A DNA stretch of 17,411 bases from Parvicella sp041583015 (GTDB lineage: Bacteria; Bacteroidota; Bacteroidia; Flavobacteriales_D; Parvicellaceae). The position numbers and the translations under genes were made by a program. Shown here piece after piece: positions 1 to 6,593 of the stretch (within the stretch, counting starts at the first letter, position 1; every line of letters starts with the position of its first letter). A model generated the notes under the pieces. That model made no database searches. It worked only from the letters and a program-made list of their open reading frames with translations, and had not been told where the DNA came from. The stretch is taken from positions 1 to 17,411 of the forward strand of contig JBFHGR010000075.1 of the NCBI GenBank assembly GCA_041583015.1, written 5' to 3'.

Positions 1-361
1 AAACTGGAATTTTTGGGAACTCATCAGCATTAAATCCACTTAAAGCATATTTACCATAATCAGATGAAATCTCAATACTCAAGTTTTCATTGATAGTAAA
101 TGTCAAAGGATGATCAGGGAAAGTTTTTAAAATATCCAACAATAGTTTAGCAGGAACAGCAATACTTCCTTCATCTTTTGATTGAACCTCAATATCTGTG
201 GTCATTGTTGATTCCAAATCAGAAGCAGCAATAGATAATGAGTTTTTGCCAATTGCAAAAAGAAAATTATCCAATATAGGTAATGTATTTGAACTGTTTA
301 AAACTCCTCCGACTGCTTGAAGTGCTTTAAGTAATGTGGTACTTGATACTATAAAATTCAT
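1..361 (-). CDS. dnaN: DNA polymerase III sliding clamp, beta subunit (5' part, cut by window edge)
   Basis: The first 120 codons of the ring-shaped clamp that tethers DNA polymerase III to its template. The translation begins MNFIVSSTTLLKALQAVGGV and continues with VLNSSNTLPILDNFLF, DLESTM and AVPAKLLLDILKTFPD. These are the usual landmarks of beta-clamp domain 1: the first helix, the 'LPIL.N' strand, the 'DLE' turn and the 'vPak...i.k.lp' helix. The gene runs off the left edge, so domains 2 and 3 are not visible. The ATG at 359-361 has a GAGGA sequence about six bases upstream, one of the few Shine-Dalgarno-like sites in this window, and a -7 box upstream at 388-395. No dnaA lies alongside; the neighbour is a cell-wall hydrolase. 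The family assignment is firm. Confidence 0.96.
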   Translation of the reverse strand, partial: MNFIVSSTTLLKALQAVGGVLNSSNTLPILDNFLFAIGKNSLSIAASDLESTMTTDIEVQSKDEGSIAVPAKLLLDILKTFPDHPLTFTINENLSIEISSDYGKYALSGFNADEFPKIPV

Positions 362-387
362 CTCTAATCCTCAATTTATTAAGTGGA

Positions 388-395
388 CAAATATA
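388..395 (-). promoter_or_regulatory. Probable sigma-A -7 box for dnaN
   Basis: The minus strand reads TATATTTG, a perfect match to the Bacteroidota -7 consensus TAnnTTTG. It ends 26 bases before the dnaN ATG, giving a leader of about 20 bases. I see no clear TTG-type -33 element at the expected distance, so the call rests on the -7 box and its position. Confidence 0.6.
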
Positions 396-541
396 ATTCA
401 ATTGACCATTTATATAATTCTGAAAGGGGAGTATAATGTTAATAGTTTTCAACAATCTATTAGAAATAAATGAAATTTATTCACACCGTCATCCAAATGT
501 CCATGATGCTACTTAAAACGAGACTAATCAGTAAAGTGGAG

Positions 542-1045
542 TTAGGATTTAGTAATTCTTCCTCCAGAGTAGAAATACTTTTTGTAATAAGACTCAGATA
601 GGTTGTTGATCATAACACCTCTACTCACTGATGCATGGACAAAGTACCCATTCTGTAGATATATGCCAATGTGAGAAATTTGAGATTTATTTATTTTGAA
701 AAATACAAGATCTCCTTCAAAAAGTTCTTCTTTTGCAATGGTCTCACATTTTTTGTAGATATCTCTCGAACTTCCTTTTAGTTTGAAATCAAATGCTTCC
801 ATAAAGACTGCCTTGGTGAAGCCACTGCAGTCAATTCCTTTTTTTGATGAGCCTGCATATTTATACGGTGTGCCAAGCCAATCATATAATGATTGGTATA
901 ATGGTATGTATGCGCATGAATCAATGTCGAGACCTGCTTCACATATTTTATCAGTTTTCTCCACAAGAATTGTTGATCTTGAAACTTCCTGTGAATAGAA
1001 AATGGTTCCTGACAATAGGAAAAATATGAAGGCTAGTTTTTTCAC
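542..1045 (-). CDS. Secreted NlpC/P60-family cell-wall hydrolase
   Basis: A 167-residue single-domain NlpC/P60 cysteine peptidase. The family cleaves peptide stems of peptidoglycan, commonly the D-Glu-diaminopimelate bond. Residues 1-19 form a Sec signal peptide (MKK, then a hydrophobic run ending near YSQ), so it should act in the periplasm. The catalytic Cys is C73 in GIDCSGF, followed by the loading motif EGDLVFF (110-116), His125 in ISHIGIYL and the third polar residue His137 in FVHAS. All three catalytic positions are intact. The protein is short for the family, with only about 35 residues between signal peptide and domain, so it has no room for a full SH3 module. The start is GTG: no other Met occurs before residue 82, which would remove both the signal and the catalytic Cys. 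The transcript may be leaderless (see the box at 1050). The enzyme class is firm; the exact bond cleaved is not known. Confidence 0.93.
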   Translation of the reverse strand: MKKLAFIFFLLSGTIFYSQEVSRSTILVEKTDKICEAGLDIDSCAYIPLYQSLYDWLGTPYKYAGSSKKGIDCSGFTKAVFMEAFDFKLKGSSRDIYKKCETIAKEELFEGDLVFFKINKSQISHIGIYLQNGYFVHASVSRGVMINNLSESYYKKYFYSGGRITKS

Positions 1046-1049
1046 CGTG

Positions 1050-1057
1050 CAAATGTA
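1050..1057 (-). promoter_or_regulatory. -7 box four bases from the hydrolase GTG (probable leaderless start)
   Basis: The minus strand reads TACATTTG, matching TAnnTTTG exactly, followed by CACG and then the GTG start codon. In this phylum transcription starts a few bases after the -7 box, so the RNA would begin at or beside the G of GTG and leave no room for a ribosome-binding site. No convincing -33 TTG is visible. Confidence 0.55.
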
Positions 1058-1106
1058 TATTATTTTTAATAACCGCTTAATTTAGGGATGTTAAAAAATG
1101 TTAGCA

Positions 1107-1133
1107 TAAAAAAAGGCGCTATAAAAGCGCCTT
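1107..1133 (-). terminator. Intrinsic terminator of ilvE
   Basis: On the minus strand an 8-bp perfect stem (AAGGCGCT / AGCGCCTT, plus-strand arms 1113-1120 and 1126-1133) with a 5-base loop is followed by a run of T (plus-strand A tract 1108-1114). It lies 22 bases past the ilvE stop and upstream of the hydrolase gene. It should therefore separate the two transcripts. There is no T run on the other strand, so it works in one direction. Confidence 0.9.
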
Positions 1134-1154
1134 AAATGTAATGAGTGTAATTGG

Positions 1155-2222
1155 TTAAACTTTCAAAATCCAATTGAATTTATCTTCAACTTTTCCAGTC
1201 TTATAATCATCTAAATAAGCAAGTACTTTGTTTGAAAAGTCTCTACCTTCCACTGCAGGTAAATCGTATGTAACTCCTTCATGATGAATAGCACTTATTT
1301 GAGCAATTGTAGCAGCAGTACCAGCACCAAATGCTTCTGTCATTCTACCTTCTTTCATTGCGTTTACAACTTCTTCAACAGAAATTTTTCTTTCTTCCAC
1401 CTCATACCCCCAATCTCTAGCAATGTCTACAACACTTCTTCTTGTAATTCCGGCCAAAATTGTATCACTTGAAGCAGGAGTTATGATTTTCCCATCAATT
1501 ACAAAAAGTACATTCATTGTTCCAGATTCCTCAATGTATTTATGCTCACGAGCATCTGTCCAAATCAATTGTCGGAAACCTTCTTCTTGACCTTTCAATG
1601 CTGGGTATAATGAACCTGCATAATTACCGCCTGCTTTAGCAAATCCAGTTCCTCCCTCCACAGCTCTGCTGAAATGAGTTTCTATTTTAACTTTTACAGG
1701 TTCCGAATAATAAGCGCCAACAGGGCAAGTGAAAATGATAAATTTGTATGTGTCAGACGGTCTGATACCTACATAAGGATCCATTGCTATCATGAATGGA
1801 CGAATGTATAATGAGTAGCCACTTTTTTCAGGAACCCACGCTCTATCAATATCTAATAATGCACGTAATGCGTCAATAAACATTGGAACGGGAACTTTTG
1901 GCATACACATTCTTTCTGCCGAAATATTAAATCTTTTGGCGTTTTCTTCAGGTCTGAATAACATTATCTCACCGTCTGCTGTCTTTGTCGCTTTCATCCC
2001 TTCAAAGAAGGTTTGTCCATAATGTAAAATAGAAGTGGCAGGAGACATTTGCAAATCTTTAAATTCAGAAATTTCCGCATTTTGCCATTTACCATCCTTG
2101 TAATCCATTACAAACATGTGATCTGAAAAGGTTCTTCCAAATTGTAGTTCATCCCATTTTACTTCAGAGATTTTGCTATTGTTTGTCTTAACAATATTGA
2201 TGTTCAATGTTTCAGTATTCAT
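1155..2222 (-). CDS. ilvE: Branched-chain amino acid aminotransferase
   Basis: A 355-residue PLP enzyme that interconverts leucine, isoleucine and valine with their 2-oxo acids, using glutamate/2-oxoglutarate, in the cytoplasm. It belongs to fold-type IV (class IV aminotransferases). The PLP lysine is K196 in FAKAGGNYAGSL. Other landmarks are LHYGQTFFEGMKA (66-78), LFRPEENAKRFN (88-99), the glycine-rich EESGTMNVLFV (231-241), and the phosphate-binding GITRRSVVDIARDWG (258-272) and FGAGTAATI (298-306). Length and N-terminal extension fit the longer BCAT group (eukaryote-like, and many bacteria) rather than the ~310-residue E. coli IlvE. It stands alone, divergent from recQ, with no other ilv or leu gene in view. 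A promoter box lies at 2294-2301 and a terminator at 1107-1133, so it is probably a monocistronic unit with a leader of about 65 bases. Confidence 0.95.
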   Translation of the reverse strand: MNTETLNINIVKTNNSKISEVKWDELQFGRTFSDHMFVMDYKDGKWQNAEISEFKDLQMSPATSILHYGQTFFEGMKATKTADGEIMLFRPEENAKRFNISAERMCMPKVPVPMFIDALRALLDIDRAWVPEKSGYSLYIRPFMIAMDPYVGIRPSDTYKFIIFTCPVGAYYSEPVKVKIETHFSRAVEGGTGFAKAGGNYAGSLYPALKGQEEGFRQLIWTDAREHKYIEESGTMNVLFVIDGKIITPASSDTILAGITRRSVVDIARDWGYEVEERKISVEEVVNAMKEGRMTEAFGAGTAATIAQISAIHHEGVTYDLPAVEGRDFSNKVLAYLDDYKTGKVEDKFNWILKV

Positions 2223-2248
2223 TTTATTAAATTAGTTGTGTGTAGTTC

Positions 2249-2310
2249 AATTAATACTAGACTAATTAAGATGTCTACTTTAATTGTGTGCTGCAAAATT
2301 AGTATTAATT
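2249..2310. repeat. Perfect 11-bp inverted repeat in the ilvE-recQ divergent promoter region
   Basis: AATTAATACTA at 2249-2259 is the exact reverse complement of TAGTATTAATT at 2300-2310, with a 40-base gap. A degenerate third copy (ACTAATTAA) sits at 2262-2270. One arm lies in the predicted ilvE leader. The other meets the ilvE -7 box and the presumed recQ promoter. Its placement suggests an operator, but the region is very AT-rich, so chance is not excluded. Confidence 0.35.
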
Positions 2311-2313
2311 TAG
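2284..2313 (+). promoter_or_regulatory. Possible recQ promoter (weak)
   Basis: TTG at 2284-2286 is followed after 19 bases by TAATTTAG at 2306-2313, one mismatch from TAnnTTTG, seven bases before the recQ ATG. The spacing suits a Bacteroidota promoter but the -7 box is imperfect. If real, the recQ leader would be almost absent. Confidence 0.3.
2294..2301 (-). promoter_or_regulatory. Probable sigma-A -7 box for ilvE
   Basis: The minus strand reads TAATTTTG, an exact TAnnTTTG match, 71 bases before the ilvE ATG. This gives the longest predicted leader in the window. Its upstream edge touches the right arm of the inverted repeat described at 2249-2310. Confidence 0.5.
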
Positions 2314-2320
2314 AGGTTTG

Positions 2321-4237
2321 ATGGATTTTGAACCAAAAAAAATATTAAAACAGTACTGGGGCTTTGATGCTTTTAGGTCTTCACAATTAGAAATTGTAAC
2401 TTCTGTATTAAACGGTGAAGATACTTTAGCATTGCTACCTACGGGAGGAGGTAAGTCTATTTGCTTTCAGGTACCTGCAATGTGCAAGGAAGGTATTTGT
2501 ATTGTTGTCTCTCCGTTGATTGCTTTAATGAAGGATCAAGTGGAAAATCTGAAAAAAAGAGGGGTTAAAGCATTGATGGTATATGCAGGAATGTCCAAAA
2601 AACAAATTGATTACACTTTGGATAATGCCGTTTATGGTGATTTTAAATTTTTATATGTATCACCTGAAAGGTTGAAAACTCCTTTGTTTGTCGCTAGATT
2701 GGCTAAGATGAAAGTGAATCTCATTGCTATTGATGAGGCGCATTGTATAAGTCAATGGGGGTATGATTTTAGACCTGCCTACTTGAATATTTCAGATTTA
2801 AGGACTTTGCTGCCTGATGTGCCTGTTCTTGCACTTACAGCCACTGCAACGCCTAAGGTGGTTAAGGATATTCAAGAAAAATTACTTTTCAAAAAGGAAT
2901 TAGTCATTCGAAAAAGTTTTTATAGAGAAAACCTGAGGTATTTTGTGTTTAATGATGAGCGTAAATTGGATATCATTATGTCTATTATAAGGAAGCAGAA
3001 AGGTTCAGGAATTATTTATGTTCGAAGTAGAAATATGACAGTTGAATATGCTAACATGTTAAAGAATAATGGCGTGTCTGCTGATTTTTATCATGCTGGA
3101 CTTTCTGTAGATATAAGGGAGAAGAAGCAACAACTCTGGATGCAGAACAAATATCAAGTTATATGTACTACCAATGCTTTCGGAATGGGGATAGATAAAC
3201 CTGATGTTCGGTTTGTTATAAATGTAGATCTGCCAGATTCATTAGAAGCATATTTTCAAGAAGCGGGTAGAGGTGGACGTGATGGGAAAAAATCATTTGC
3301 CGTGTTACTTGCTAATAATGCAGATAAAGAAAATTTACTTAAACGTACTGCGCAAAGATTTCCCGAAATTGATATTGTAAGAAGGGTGTATGGTTTAATT
3401 TGTAATGAATTGAGATTAGCAATTGGTTCAGGTGAGATGGAAACCTACAAGACTGATTGGGATGTACTTAAAAAACACTCAACGTTTTCATTAAATGAAA
3501 TCGTCCAATCTGCAAAGTTTTTGGAAAGAGCGGGATATTGGCAAATATCGGATACGGCAAGTACGAAATCTACATTAAAAATTATAGTTACACAAAATGT
3601 ATTATATCCTATACAGGTTAGGTATCCTTTATACGATAGAGTTTTAAAAGTATTGTTAAGGAGTCATGCGGGACTTTTTGAAAGTTATGTCTCTATCAGA
3701 GAGAGTGAAATTGCTAAAAGAACAGAATTATCAACAAAAAAAGTAATTGAAATCTTAAATGAATTAGCCAAAATTCAAGTTGTTGATTATGATGAGCATC
3801 AAGAGAATTTAGCGATAACCTTCCTTAGACCGAGAGTTGATATGAAGCACGTTAGAATTCCAAAAGAGTTTTACGAAGGATTAAAAAATACAGCAATGTC
3901 TAACACCAATAGCATGATACACTATGCTTTTTCTGATCATTTATGCAGGTCTAGAATGTTGTTGAAATATTTTGGTGAAACGGCAACTGAAGATTGTGGA
4001 ACTTGTGATTATTGCTTGAATAGAAAAAATGAAGTAACTTTAAATGATACTGAAATTCATAAAGTAAAAAGTAGAATAACAGATTTTTTAGAGCAAGAAA
4101 AAGAATCTTCAGTAATAACAATTGTTGATAAATTATCTAAAGAATTCAAAAGAGATAATGTTAAATTCGTCATCCAATGGATGATGGATAATGGCATAAT
4201 TATGGTTAATACATCATCAAATATACAATTGACTTAA
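2321..4237 (+). CDS. recQ: ATP-dependent DNA helicase, RecQ family
   Basis: A 638-residue 3'-5' superfamily 2 helicase that unwinds recombination and stalled-fork intermediates. Numbered from the ATG, the motifs are: the RecQ motif 0 region (YWGFDAFRSSQ, 12-22), Walker A TGGGKS (K45), motif Ia SPLIALMKDQV, DEAH at 138-141 followed by CISQWGYDFRP, TATATP near 173-178, motif V GMGIDKPDVR, and motif VI QEAGRGGRDG (313-322). The zinc-binding cysteines are C542, C559, C562 and C565 (CRSRMLLKYFG, then DCGTCDYC). In E. coli RecQ they begin about 60 residues after motif VI; here about 220 residues intervene, with winged-helix-like stretches between them. I recall this layout from other Bacteroidota RecQ proteins. 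No canonical HRDC domain is evident at the end. I chose the ATG at 2321; a TTG one codon earlier is less likely. It overlaps the next gene by one base. Confidence 0.95.
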   Translation: MDFEPKKILKQYWGFDAFRSSQLEIVTSVLNGEDTLALLPTGGGKSICFQVPAMCKEGICIVVSPLIALMKDQVENLKKRGVKALMVYAGMSKKQIDYTLDNAVYGDFKFLYVSPERLKTPLFVARLAKMKVNLIAIDEAHCISQWGYDFRPAYLNISDLRTLLPDVPVLALTATATPKVVKDIQEKLLFKKELVIRKSFYRENLRYFVFNDERKLDIIMSIIRKQKGSGIIYVRSRNMTVEYANMLKNNGVSADFYHAGLSVDIREKKQQLWMQNKYQVICTTNAFGMGIDKPDVRFVINVDLPDSLEAYFQEAGRGGRDGKKSFAVLLANNADKENLLKRTAQRFPEIDIVRRVYGLICNELRLAIGSGEMETYKTDWDVLKKHSTFSLNEIVQSAKFLERAGYWQISDTASTKSTLKIIVTQNVLYPIQVRYPLYDRVLKVLLRSHAGLFESYVSIRESEIAKRTELSTKKVIEILNELAKIQVVDYDEHQENLAITFLRPRVDMKHVRIPKEFYEGLKNTAMSNTNSMIHYAFSDHLCRSRMLLKYFGETATEDCGTCDYCLNRKNEVTLNDTEIHKVKSRITDFLEQEKESSVITIVDKLSKEFKRDNVKFVIQWMMDNGIIMVNTSSNIQLT

Positions 4238-5373
4238 TGAAACTATTCGGACTTGCATATATACTTTTAATCCTAACTACTTTTCATGCTCAAGAGAAGA
4301 ATGTTAGCTATCTAGTACATAAAGGTGATTCTTTACTTGCTCAAGAAAACTGGAGTCAGTCGCGGTATTATTATGCATTAGCAAATAAACAATGCATGCA
4401 AACCGAATCTTGTACGTTTTTGATTTCTCAAACAATAAAAAGTAAAATTAACATAGTAGATTCTTTGGAGTCGTATAGGCATGAGGACGAATATTACAGG
4501 AATATGATCCTGACTGCTGATAGTCTGCTAGATGCTGGACAAGAAGTATATGCCATGAAGGCATTTGATGACGCAAGTACTTTATATCCTTCTTTGATTT
4601 ACCCCAAAAATATGATAACTCATATTATAAACACTTCTGAAACAATACAGGAAAAGTTAATGGTGCTCCAGGCAAATCAGAAAAGACAACGATATAACGC
4701 AAGTTTTGAAGAAGCAAAAGCTTTAGAGGACCAAGGAGAGAAAATTGAAGCTTATTACAGATATCTTTCCATTGCTGAAGAATTTCATAATGATGAAACA
4801 GCAATACAAGCATCGGAAAGATTATATGTGTTAATAGAGAAAGATCTCAAAAACTTTGAAAATACCTTGAACAAAGGCAATGAGTATTATTTATCTGGAA
4901 AATACTCAAAGTCTAAAACATTTTTTGAAACTGCTTTAGATTTGAATGGTAAATGCGTGTTATGTGAACAAAGACTAAAATATTTAAATTATTACATTGA
5001 AATTCAGCAATCTAAAAAAGGAGATTACGAATTTCAAAAAAAGTTGGCCTTCCAAAATTATACTAGAGGAAAATACAATGATGCTTTTTTTCAATATGTA
5101 GCATTAAGTAAAAAAAATCCTACAGATGCCGAAGTATTAGACAAAATTGAAGAACTAGACCATATTCTTCAATCAGAATTGGACGAGAAAATAAAATCTT
5201 TTAATGCCGATTTATTACTCGAAAGAGCTAACGAGTTTTTTATGAATAAAGATTTTACTGGAGCAATAGAATTATACCTAAAACTAGAAGAAAGGTATAT
5301 GGATGTTATTACCTACGGATCTTTTGTAGAGTTGAGAATATCAGAATGCTTACATGAAATAGAAGGCAATTAA
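4237..5373 (+). CDS. Exported tetratricopeptide-repeat protein of unknown role
   Basis: A 378-residue protein with an N-terminal Sec signal peptide (MKLFGLAYILLILTTFHAQ, cleavage near residue 18-19) and no lipobox cysteine. The rest is helical, with about six TPR-like units beginning near residues 26, 91, 156, 210, 268 and 326. Examples are NKGNEYYLSGKYSKSKTFFE (positions 8 and 20 of the repeat small) and ERANEFFMNKDFTGAIELYL. One C-x2-C pair (C240, C243) follows the fourth unit. Such repeats are protein-binding scaffolds; the partner is unknown. Its ATG overlaps the recQ stop (TAATG), so translation is probably coupled, although a shared function between an exported scaffold and a cytoplasmic helicase is hard to see. 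Its stop shares the bases TTAA with the stop of the convergent cysteine desulfurase gene. Confidence 0.85.
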   Translation: MKLFGLAYILLILTTFHAQEKNVSYLVHKGDSLLAQENWSQSRYYYALANKQCMQTESCTFLISQTIKSKINIVDSLESYRHEDEYYRNMILTADSLLDAGQEVYAMKAFDDASTLYPSLIYPKNMITHIINTSETIQEKLMVLQANQKRQRYNASFEEAKALEDQGEKIEAYYRYLSIAEEFHNDETAIQASERLYVLIEKDLKNFENTLNKGNEYYLSGKYSKSKTFFETALDLNGKCVLCEQRLKYLNYYIEIQQSKKGDYEFQKKLAFQNYTRGKYNDAFFQYVALSKKNPTDAEVLDKIEELDHILQSELDEKIKSFNADLLLERANEFFMNKDFTGAIELYLKLEERYMDVITYGSFVELRISECLHEIEGN

Positions 5374-6509
5374 GCCTCCAAAACTTTTGTGCATGTGGCA
5401 ATTTGCTCTACAGCATAATCTATTTCCTCTTTTGTTGTATATCTACTAAATGAAAATCTAATAGCGTTACAATATTCACTTCCATCCAATGTTGCTAATA
5501 CATGTGAGCCTTTGTTACTCCCAGAAGAACACGCACTCCCTCCAGAAGCGGCAACTCCGTTAATGTCCAAACTAAAAAGTAACATTGAATTGCTTTCAGA
5601 AAGTGGAAAACAAACATTTAATACTGTGTATAAACTTTTGCTAGGATCAGTTTCTCCATTTATTTTTGTGCCAGGTTCAACTTCTAGTAATCTTTGTATC
5701 ATGTAGTCTTTCAATGCTTGCACATCTTTTTGATGATTTTCTATGTTCTCATAAGCAAGTTCCATTGCTTTAGCAAGTCCTACAATTCCATAAAGGTTTT
5801 CAGTCCCTCCTCTATGACCTCTTTCTTGTGAACCTCCACAAATCATTTGTTTCATAGCTAATGATTTATTTACATATAGAAATCCACATCCTTTAGGTCC
5901 ATGGAATTTATGAGCGGCACACGTTATAAAGTCAATATCTAAATCTTTTAAATCAAACTTATAATGTCCCATAGTTTGAACGGTATCAGAATGAAATAGT
6001 GCATTGTACTTACGGCAAATATTGCTCACCTCCTTCAATGGAAGTAGGTTTCCTATTTCATTGTTTGCGTGCATCAATGAAACCATTGTTTTTACATCTT
6101 TTTGAAGTAATTCTTCTAGATGCGCTAGGTCCACACTTCCGTTGGGTTTTAGGTTTACAAAGACCAATTCAATACCTTCTAACTCTTTAATGCAATCTGC
6201 TGTGTGCCCCACGGCATGATGTTCTATAGTGGAAGTAATAATTCTTTTGATGCCATGATCCCTTACGCCACACCATAAAGCCATATTATCTGCTTCTGTA
6301 CCTCCAGAAGTGAATATTATTTCTCCTGGTTCTGCATTTAGAAATCCAGCTATCTTCCTACGAGACAATTCAATAGCATTTTTTGTTTTTCTTCCAAATG
6401 AATGAGTAGAAGAGGGGTTTCCAAAATGCTCTTTCATATATGGCTCCATTGCTTCCCATACTTCTGGTGCCATTGGAGTTGTTGCTGCGTTGTCAAGATA
6501 TACTTTCAT
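5370..6509 (-). CDS. Cysteine desulfurase, IscS/NifS type
   Basis: A 379-residue PLP enzyme that removes sulfur from L-cysteine as an enzyme-bound persulfide, giving alanine, and passes the sulfur to iron-sulfur clusters or tRNA thiolation. It starts with the family signature VYLDNAATTP. The His before the cofactor is H98 in TIEHHAVGH. The cofactor lysine is K201 in CAAHKFHGPKGCGF. The persulfide cysteine is C327 in GGSACSSGS, within the longer loop typical of group I (IscS/NifS) rather than SufS. GHRGGTEN (231-238) and the conserved IRFSFSRYTT near the C-terminus are also present. No iscU, iscA, fdx or tRNA-thiolase gene is adjacent, so its acceptor cannot be read from context, and I leave the symbol blank since iscS and nifS both fit. 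It is preceded by a good promoter box and lies 84 bases downstream of glpK on the same strand. Confidence 0.93.
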   Translation of the reverse strand: MKVYLDNAATTPMAPEVWEAMEPYMKEHFGNPSSTHSFGRKTKNAIELSRRKIAGFLNAEPGEIIFTSGGTEADNMALWCGVRDHGIKRIITSTIEHHAVGHTADCIKELEGIELVFVNLKPNGSVDLAHLEELLQKDVKTMVSLMHANNEIGNLLPLKEVSNICRKYNALFHSDTVQTMGHYKFDLKDLDIDFITCAAHKFHGPKGCGFLYVNKSLAMKQMICGGSQERGHRGGTENLYGIVGLAKAMELAYENIENHQKDVQALKDYMIQRLLEVEPGTKINGETDPSKSLYTVLNVCFPLSESNSMLLFSLDINGVAASGGSACSSGSNKGSHVLATLDGSEYCNAIRFSFSRYTTKEEIDYAVEQIATCTKVLEA

Positions 6510-6526
6510 CTATGATTGATTTTTTG

Positions 6527-6534
6527 CAAAAATA
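6527..6534 (-). promoter_or_regulatory. Probable -7 box for the cysteine desulfurase gene
   Basis: The minus strand reads TATTTTTG, an exact TAnnTTTG match, 17 bases before the ATG. This implies a leader of only about 10 bases. It indicates the gene need not depend on read-through from glpK. Confidence 0.55.
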
Positions 6535-6593
6535 ATATTAATCCTTGGAATAGGAGTTTATTAATATAAAGTCTTATTGTAAACCTAAAGTGA

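Noticed and set aside
465..481. AATAAA-TGAAA-TTTATT as a terminator downstream of the hydrolase gene
   Set aside because: Only six A-T pairs with no GC and no T run on the minus strand; too weak to call.
2318..2320. TTG one codon before the recQ ATG as an alternative start
   Set aside because: It adds a single residue and has no better upstream signal; the adjacent ATG is the simpler start.
6551..6587. Imperfect inverted repeat (TAGGAGTTTA / TAAACCTA) between glpK and the cysteine desulfurase gene
   Set aside because: It has a bulge, a long loop and no following T tract, so I do not call it a glpK terminator.
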